NCBI GenBank assembly: GCA_002342165.1
Contig: DDPM01000048.1
Span: forward strand, 7,046 to 15,695
DNA: 8,650 bases
Direction: 5' to 3'
DNA from: Hylemonella sp. UBA2468
Lineage (GTDB): Bacteria; Pseudomonadota; Gammaproteobacteria; Burkholderiales; Burkholderiaceae_C
In this document: in pieces, positions 4,872 to 8,650 of the stretch
Layout: each line of letters starts with the position of its first letter
How positions within the stretch are numbered: position 1 is the stretch's first letter
Notes under the pieces: generated by a model
What the model was told of the DNA's origin: nothing
The model's database searches: none
Seen by the model: only the letters and a program-made list of their open reading frames with translations
Made by a program: the position numbers and the translations under genes

Positions 4872-5573
4872 ATGATCAACAAAATTGCCAATTCGGTGGC
4901 AGACGCTATGGCGGGCATTCAAGATGGTTCCACCGTCATGGTGGGCGGGTTTGGCACAGCGGGCATACCCAATGAGCTGATTGATGGCCTCATTGCCCAC
5001 GGCGCCAAAGACCTGACGGTGGTGAACAACAACGCGGGTAATGGAGACACCGGTATGGCCTCCCTGCTCAAAACTGGGCGTGTGCGCAAAATCATTTGCA
5101 GCTTTCCCCGACAGGCCGACAGCTATGTGTTTGACGAGCTCTACCGCAGCGGCAAGCTGGAGCTTGAGTTGACCCCGCAGGGCAATTTGTCCGAGCGCAT
5201 TCGTGCCGCCGGTGCTGGTGTGGGTGCTTTTTTCACGCCCACCGGTTTTGGTACCGATCTGGCCAAAGGCAAAGAAACCCGGGAAATCAACGGCAAGATG
5301 TATGTGCTGGAGTACCCCATTTACGGAGACGTGGCCTTGGTTAAGGCCGAGTGCGGCGACCGCTGGGGCAACTTAACTTACCGCAAAACTGCCCGCAACT
5401 TTGGTCCCACCATGGCTATGGCTTGCAAACACACCATTGCCAGCGTGCATGAAATTGTGGAATTGGGCGATTTGGACCCCGAAGCCATCGTGACGCCCGC
5501 TATTTTTGTCAACAAGATCGTCAAGATCGCGCGCACAGCCACCGAGGCTGGCGGTTTTAAAAAGGCGGCCTGA
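4872..5573 (+). CDS. pcaI: 3-oxoadipate CoA-transferase subunit A
   Basis: This 233-residue protein is the alpha subunit of the enzyme moving CoA from succinyl-CoA to 3-oxoadipate in the beta-ketoadipate pathway, acting as a heteromer with PcaJ. The family I CoA-transferase signature GGFGTAGIP is at 25-33. The segments NNNAGNG, CSFPRQADSYVFDELYRSGK, LTPQGNLSERIRAAGAG and GDRWGNLTYRKTARNFGP closely follow PcaI as I remember it. The ATG at 4872 is chosen because AGGAG (4862-4866) lies 5 bases upstream and the protein then starts MINKIANSVADA, as PcaI does; the longer frame from 4827 lacks support. It is the first gene of the operon. A close relative, succinyl-CoA:acetoacetate transferase subunit A, is less likely given the pcaF neighbour. 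Confidence 0.9.
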   Translation: MINKIANSVADAMAGIQDGSTVMVGGFGTAGIPNELIDGLIAHGAKDLTVVNNNAGNGDTGMASLLKTGRVRKIICSFPRQADSYVFDELYRSGKLELELTPQGNLSERIRAAGAGVGAFFTPTGFGTDLAKGKETREINGKMYVLEYPIYGDVALVKAECGDRWGNLTYRKTARNFGPTMAMACKHTIASVHEIVELGDLDPEAIVTPAIFVNKIVKIARTATEAGGFKKAA

Positions 5574-5575
5574 AC

Positions 5576-6214
5576 ATGAGCTATCAACGTCGCACCAAAG
5601 ACCAGCTGGCCGCCCGCGTGGCGCAAGACATTCACGAAGGCCATGTGGTCAATTTGGGAATTGGCATGCCCACTTTGGTGGCCAACCACATTCCGGTGGA
5701 AAAAGAAGTGCTGCTGCACAGCGAAAACGGCTTGCTTGGCATGGGGCCGGCCCCGCGCCCTGGCGAGGAAGACTTTGACCTCATCAACGCCGGAAAACAG
5801 CCGGTCACCATCTTGCCCGGCGGCTCCTACTTTCACCACACCGACAGCTTTGCCATGATGCGCGGCGGCCACCTAGACATTTGCGTGTTGGGGGCGTTTC
5901 AGGTGTCTGCCACCGGCGATTTGGCCAACTGGCACACCGGAGAAAAAGACGCCATTCCTGCCGTGGGCGGCGCCATGGATTTGGCCGTGGGTGCCAAACA
6001 AACTTGGGTGATGATGGATTTGCTCACCAAACAGGGCGAGAGCAAAGTGGTGCAAGCCTGCACCTACCCCCTGACCGGCATTGCTTGCGTCAAGCGGATT
6101 TACTCCGACTTGTGCACGCTGGAATGTACCCCCCAAGGCCTGCGCCTGATTGATACGGTGGAGGGCTTAAGCCGCACTGAGCTTGAAAAGCTTATCGGCC
6201 TGCCGCTTCACTAA
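5576..6214 (+). CDS. pcaJ: 3-oxoadipate CoA-transferase subunit B
   Basis: This 212-residue protein is the beta subunit of the CoA-transferase. It carries the active-site glutamate, E50, in SENGLLGMGPAP (49-60), which forms the glutamyl-CoA thioester. GIGMPTLVANH (28-38), GGSYFHHTDSFAMMRGGH and DLANWHTGEKDAIPAVGGAMDLA are typical of PcaJ. The length is normal. The ATG lies only 2 bases after the pcaI stop, so the two subunits are probably translationally coupled for equal amounts. A 54-base gap, pyrimidine-rich just before the pcaF Shine-Dalgarno, separates it from pcaF. Confidence 0.92.
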   Translation: MSYQRRTKDQLAARVAQDIHEGHVVNLGIGMPTLVANHIPVEKEVLLHSENGLLGMGPAPRPGEEDFDLINAGKQPVTILPGGSYFHHTDSFAMMRGGHLDICVLGAFQVSATGDLANWHTGEKDAIPAVGGAMDLAVGAKQTWVMMDLLTKQGESKVVQACTYPLTGIACVKRIYSDLCTLECTPQGLRLIDTVEGLSRTELEKLIGLPLH

Positions 6215-6268
6215 ACCTATCTATTACAAACACCCCCACTTCCTCCTCTCTTCCATTTAGGAGCTTTC

Positions 6269-7477
6269 ATGTCGAACCCTCAAGCATTTATTTGCGACGC
6301 TGTTCGCACGCCTTTTGGTCGCTATGGCGGCGTGCTCTCCAGCGTGCGTGCCGATGACTTGGGCGCTGTGCCCTTGGCCGCGCTCATGGCCCGTAACCCC
6401 CAGGTCGATTGGCAAGCCCTGACCGATGTGGTGTACGGCAACGTCAACCAGGCGGGTGAAGACAACCGCAACGTGGGCCGTATGGCTTTGTTGCTCTCTG
6501 GCTTGCCGCCAGAGGTGAGCGCCAATACCGTCAACCGCTTGTGCGGCTCGGGCCTAGATGCTTTGGGCTCGGCGGCGCGTGCCATCAAGTCGGGCGAAGC
6601 CAACTTCATGATTGCGGGCGGCGTGGAGAGCATGAGCCGCGCGCCCTTTGTGATGGGCAAGGCCGAAACGGCCTTCAGCCGCCAAGCTGAAATTTTTGAC
6701 ACCACCATTGGTTGGCGCTTCATCAACAAACTCATGCACCAAAAGTACGGCACCCACTCCATGCCCGAAACCGCTGAAAACGTGGCCGACGACTACAAGG
6801 TCAGCCGCGAAGACCAAGACAAAATGGCCCTGGCCTCCCAGCTCAAAGCCGTGGCAGCCCAAAATTCGGGTTACTTTGATAGCGAAATCACCCCCGTGAC
6901 GATTCCGCAAAAAAAGGGCGATGCCCTAGTGGTGCGCAAAGACGAGCACCCGCGAGAGACTTCTTTGGAAACTTTGGCCAAGCTCAAGCCCATTGTTCGG
7001 CCCGACGGTACTATCACGGCGGGCAATGCCTCGGGCGTCAACGACGGTGCTTGCGCCTTGCTGCTGGCCACCGAAGCCATGGCCAAACAACAGGGGCTCA
7101 CCCCTCGTGCTCGCGTGGTGGGCATGGCCACCGCGGGTGTAGCCCCGCGCATCATGGGCATAGGCCCCGCGCCTGCGACCCAAAAAGTCTTGGCTCTCAC
7201 GGGTCTGACCATGGACCAAATGGACGTGATTGAGCTGAACGAGGCCTTTGCTGCCCAAGGCTTGGCGGTGCTGCGCCTGTTGGGCGTGAGCGACGATGAC
7301 CCACGTGTCAACCCCAATGGAGGCGCTATTGCCTTAGGCCACCCGCTGGGTGCTTCGGGCGCGCGCTTGGCCACCACGGCAGTGAACCAGTTGCACAAGT
7401 CCGGCGGCCGCTACGCCTTGTGCACCATGTGCATTGGTGTGGGGCAGGGCATTGCGGTGGTTCTTGAGCGCGTTTAA
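6269..7477 (+). CDS. pcaF: 3-oxoadipyl-CoA thiolase
   Basis: This 402-residue thiolase cleaves 3-oxoadipyl-CoA to succinyl-CoA and acetyl-CoA, the last step of the beta-ketoadipate pathway. The acyl-accepting Cys is C92 in NRLCGSGLDALG. NEAFA (324-328), the catalytic His in GHPLGASGAR (H358) and the proton-exchanging Cys in CIGVGQG (C388) are all present. DTTIGWRF followed by MPETAENVA (165-173) is characteristic of PcaF/PaaJ-type thiolases rather than acetoacetyl-CoA thiolases. The start at 6269 has AGGAG (6259-6263) 5 bases upstream. PaaJ of phenylacetate breakdown does the same chemistry, but the adjacent pcaIJ favours PcaF. Confidence 0.92.
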   Translation: MSNPQAFICDAVRTPFGRYGGVLSSVRADDLGAVPLAALMARNPQVDWQALTDVVYGNVNQAGEDNRNVGRMALLLSGLPPEVSANTVNRLCGSGLDALGSAARAIKSGEANFMIAGGVESMSRAPFVMGKAETAFSRQAEIFDTTIGWRFINKLMHQKYGTHSMPETAENVADDYKVSREDQDKMALASQLKAVAAQNSGYFDSEITPVTIPQKKGDALVVRKDEHPRETSLETLAKLKPIVRPDGTITAGNASGVNDGACALLLATEAMAKQQGLTPRARVVGMATAGVAPRIMGIGPAPATQKVLALTGLTMDQMDVIELNEAFAAQGLAVLRLLGVSDDDPRVNPNGGAIALGHPLGASGARLATTAVNQLHKSGGRYALCTMCIGVGQGIAVVLERV

Positions 7478-7528
7478 GTCAGTGAACGATCAATTTATTT
7501 TCATTTTTAAAACACAGGAGTCAGAGTC

Positions 7529-8449
7529 ATGAGTCAAAAACTAGGTTGGATCGGGTTGGGTCGTATGGGCGAAGCCATGGTCACCAAGCTTCTCAAGGCT
7601 GGGCACAACGTGCATGTGTGGAATCGCACCGCTTCCAAGGCGGCGCACTTGGCCGAGTATGGCGCCAAAATCGAATCCCACAAAATCGATCTGGCCAGCT
7701 GCGACGTGGTTTTCACCATGGTGTCCACGACCGACGACCTCAAAGAAGTGCTGTTTGGCACTGGTGGTTTGGTAACCGGCTCAGCCAAACCCCAAGTGGT
7801 GGTGGACAGTTCTTCCATTTCGCAAGAAGGTTCAGCCGAAATCCGCGCCCAGCTTGAGGGCATGGGCATTGCGTACTTGTGTACGCCCGTGTCGGGCAAC
7901 GCCAAAGTGGCCAAAGCCGGAAAATTGCTGGTGGTGGCCTCAGGTCCCAAAAAGCTTTACGAAATGGTGGAGCCCTATTTGCAAGCCATGTCTCGCAAGG
8001 TCATGTGGGTGGGCGAGGGCGAACTCGCCCGCATTTGGAAAATTGCCCACAACACCATGTTCGGGGTGGTCATTCAAAACCTGTGTGAAATCACCGTGCT
8101 GGCCGAAAAAGCGGGCATTCCCCGCCATGTGTTTTTAGAAAGCATCAACGACTCGGTGTTGGGTTCCATGTACACCCGCTACAAAACGCCCATGCTCAGC
8201 AACCTCACGTTTGACCAAGTCACCTTCACCCCGCAATTGCTGCTCAAGGACATGGATTTGGGCCTGGGCGCAGCCAAAGCGTATGGCGTGCCGATGCCCG
8301 CAGCGGCCGCCACCCGTGAGTCGGTGGCCCGCATGGTGGGGCATGGGCATGACCACATTGACTTTGCGGTGTTGTTGGCCGAGACCGCACGCGACGCCGG
8401 TTTGGAACTAAAGTCTGAAAACGTCACCATCAGTGACGGCTTGACGTAA
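7529..8449 (+). CDS. NAD(P)-dependent oxidoreductase, 3-hydroxyisobutyrate dehydrogenase family
   Basis: This 306-residue enzyme belongs to the beta-hydroxyacid dehydrogenase family, which oxidises 3-hydroxy acids or reduces semialdehydes. The N-terminal Rossmann domain has GLGRMG (9-14), followed by WNRTASKA (31-38); the Asn-Arg after the second strand fits NADP(H) preference but does not prove it. VDSSSIS (92-98) is the usual VDxST-like strand end. The substrate motif, normally DAPVSGG, reads CTPVSGN (118-124). The catalytic Lys is K171 in KIAHN, where KxxNN is usual. The helical C-terminal domain holds LLLKDMDLGLGAAKAYGVPMP. AGGAG (7516-7520) lies 8 bases before the ATG. It follows pcaF by 51 bases. 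The substrate is unknown. Confidence 0.85.
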   Translation: MSQKLGWIGLGRMGEAMVTKLLKAGHNVHVWNRTASKAAHLAEYGAKIESHKIDLASCDVVFTMVSTTDDLKEVLFGTGGLVTGSAKPQVVVDSSSISQEGSAEIRAQLEGMGIAYLCTPVSGNAKVAKAGKLLVVASGPKKLYEMVEPYLQAMSRKVMWVGEGELARIWKIAHNTMFGVVIQNLCEITVLAEKAGIPRHVFLESINDSVLGSMYTRYKTPMLSNLTFDQVTFTPQLLLKDMDLGLGAAKAYGVPMPAAAATRESVARMVGHGHDHIDFAVLLAETARDAGLELKSENVTISDGLT

Positions 8450-8489
8450 AAACCAAACCCAAAACCCATAACTGAAAGAAGGGACTGAG

Positions 8490-8650
8490 ATGAAAACGAT
8501 TCGTTTGTTAACCAAAGCAGTAACTGTGGCCGTTGCATTGGGGGCCAGTTTGGGTATATCTTGCGCTATGGCACAGGCCTACCCAAACAAGCCTATCAAG
8601 TTTGTGGTGCCTTTTAGTGCAGGCAGCGCCACCGACATCGTGGCCCGTAC
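8490..8650 (+). CDS. Bug-family periplasmic solute-binding receptor, N-terminal part (3' truncated by window)
   Basis: The first 53 codons of a tripartite tricarboxylate transporter (TctC/Bug) receptor are present. Residues 1-28 are a signal peptide with a basic start, a hydrophobic core and cleavage after AMA. The mature protein begins QAYPNKPIKFVVPFSAGSATD, shown here to residue 49; it has the family's YPxKPI strand and the GSATD ligand-loop segment (45-49). Such receptors bind organic acids in the periplasm, and many act without a dedicated transporter nearby. A GAAGGGA Shine-Dalgarno lies about 5 bases upstream. The gene is 40 bases after the dehydrogenase, so it is probably in the pca operon. 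The ligand cannot be inferred. Confidence 0.88.
   Translation, partial: MKTIRLLTKAVTVAVALGASLGISCAMAQAYPNKPIKFVVPFSAGSATDIVAR

Noticed and set aside
4751..4918. Longer N-terminus of DUF1841 with a hydrophobic stretch
   Set aside because: The extension would overlap the start of pcaI and lies before the usual family start; the hydrophobic run comes from reading the pcaI 5' region backwards.
6871..7398. 175-codon minus-strand frame inside pcaF
   Set aside because: Antisense shadow of a well-conserved thiolase with biased codon use; no start signal or homology is apparent.
8490..8575. Lipoprotein signal in the Bug receptor (GISC at residues 22-25)
   Set aside because: Position -3 is Gly rather than Leu/Val/Ile, and an AMA cleavage site follows directly, so ordinary signal peptidase I cleavage is more likely.
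1..8650. CRISPR array, insertion sequence, integrase or att repeats
   Set aside because: No regularly spaced repeats, transposase-like protein, terminal inverted repeats or duplicate of the tRNA 3' end were found by reading both strands.

Overview
The window looks like a chromosomal segment of a beta-proteobacterium of order Burkholderiales, probably Comamonadaceae or a close relative. This rests on recognising the families by eye: a Bug-type tricarboxylate receptor after a catabolic operon, a DUF1841 protein, a c4-like dihaem cytochrome, and pca proteins with strong beta-proteobacterial character. No database was searched.

Layout. (1) 1-408: 3' end of an aromatic ring-hydroxylating oxygenase alpha subunit (phthalate dioxygenase/LigXa type), cut by the window edge. 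(2) 441-1072: a compact mazEF-type toxin-antitoxin operon. Its leader carries an 8-bp inverted repeat around the -35 box and a second inverted repeat that places the mazE ribosome-binding site in a loop. (3) 1084-1158, minus strand: tRNA-Arg(CCT), 3' end facing mazF. (4) 1188-3493, minus strand: a three-gene operon of MoxR AAA+ ATPase, a 78-residue glycine-rich membrane protein, and a CoxE-like VWA protein. (5) 3589-4251: a divergently transcribed periplasmic dihaem cytochrome c, followed by a strong intrinsic terminator at 4322-4353. That terminator lies inside the coding sequence of the convergent DUF1841 gene (4286-4750, minus). (6) 4872-8650: a plus-strand catabolic operon of pcaI, pcaJ, pcaF, a beta-hydroxyacid dehydrogenase-family oxidoreductase and the start of a Bug solute receptor, which runs off the window.

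How the parts work together. PcaIJ activates 3-oxoadipate with CoA from succinyl-CoA, and PcaF cleaves the product to succinyl-CoA and acetyl-CoA: the last two steps of the beta-ketoadipate pathway. The dehydrogenase and Bug receptor probably feed an unidentified carboxylate into this route. The ring-hydroxylating oxygenase at the left edge also fits aromatic catabolism but is separated by unrelated genes, so a link is not shown. The MoxR/VWA pair resembles the CoxD/CoxE type of AAA+ plus MIDAS-protein machine that matures metalloenzymes; its client is unknown.

The most notable observations are the terminator nested in DUF1841 codons, the layered control signals in front of mazE, the small membrane protein between moxR and the VWA gene, and a dehydrogenase whose substrate-binding motif departs from the family. 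No gene-free stretch exceeds about 125 bases. I saw no insertion sequence, CRISPR array, integrase or replication origin.
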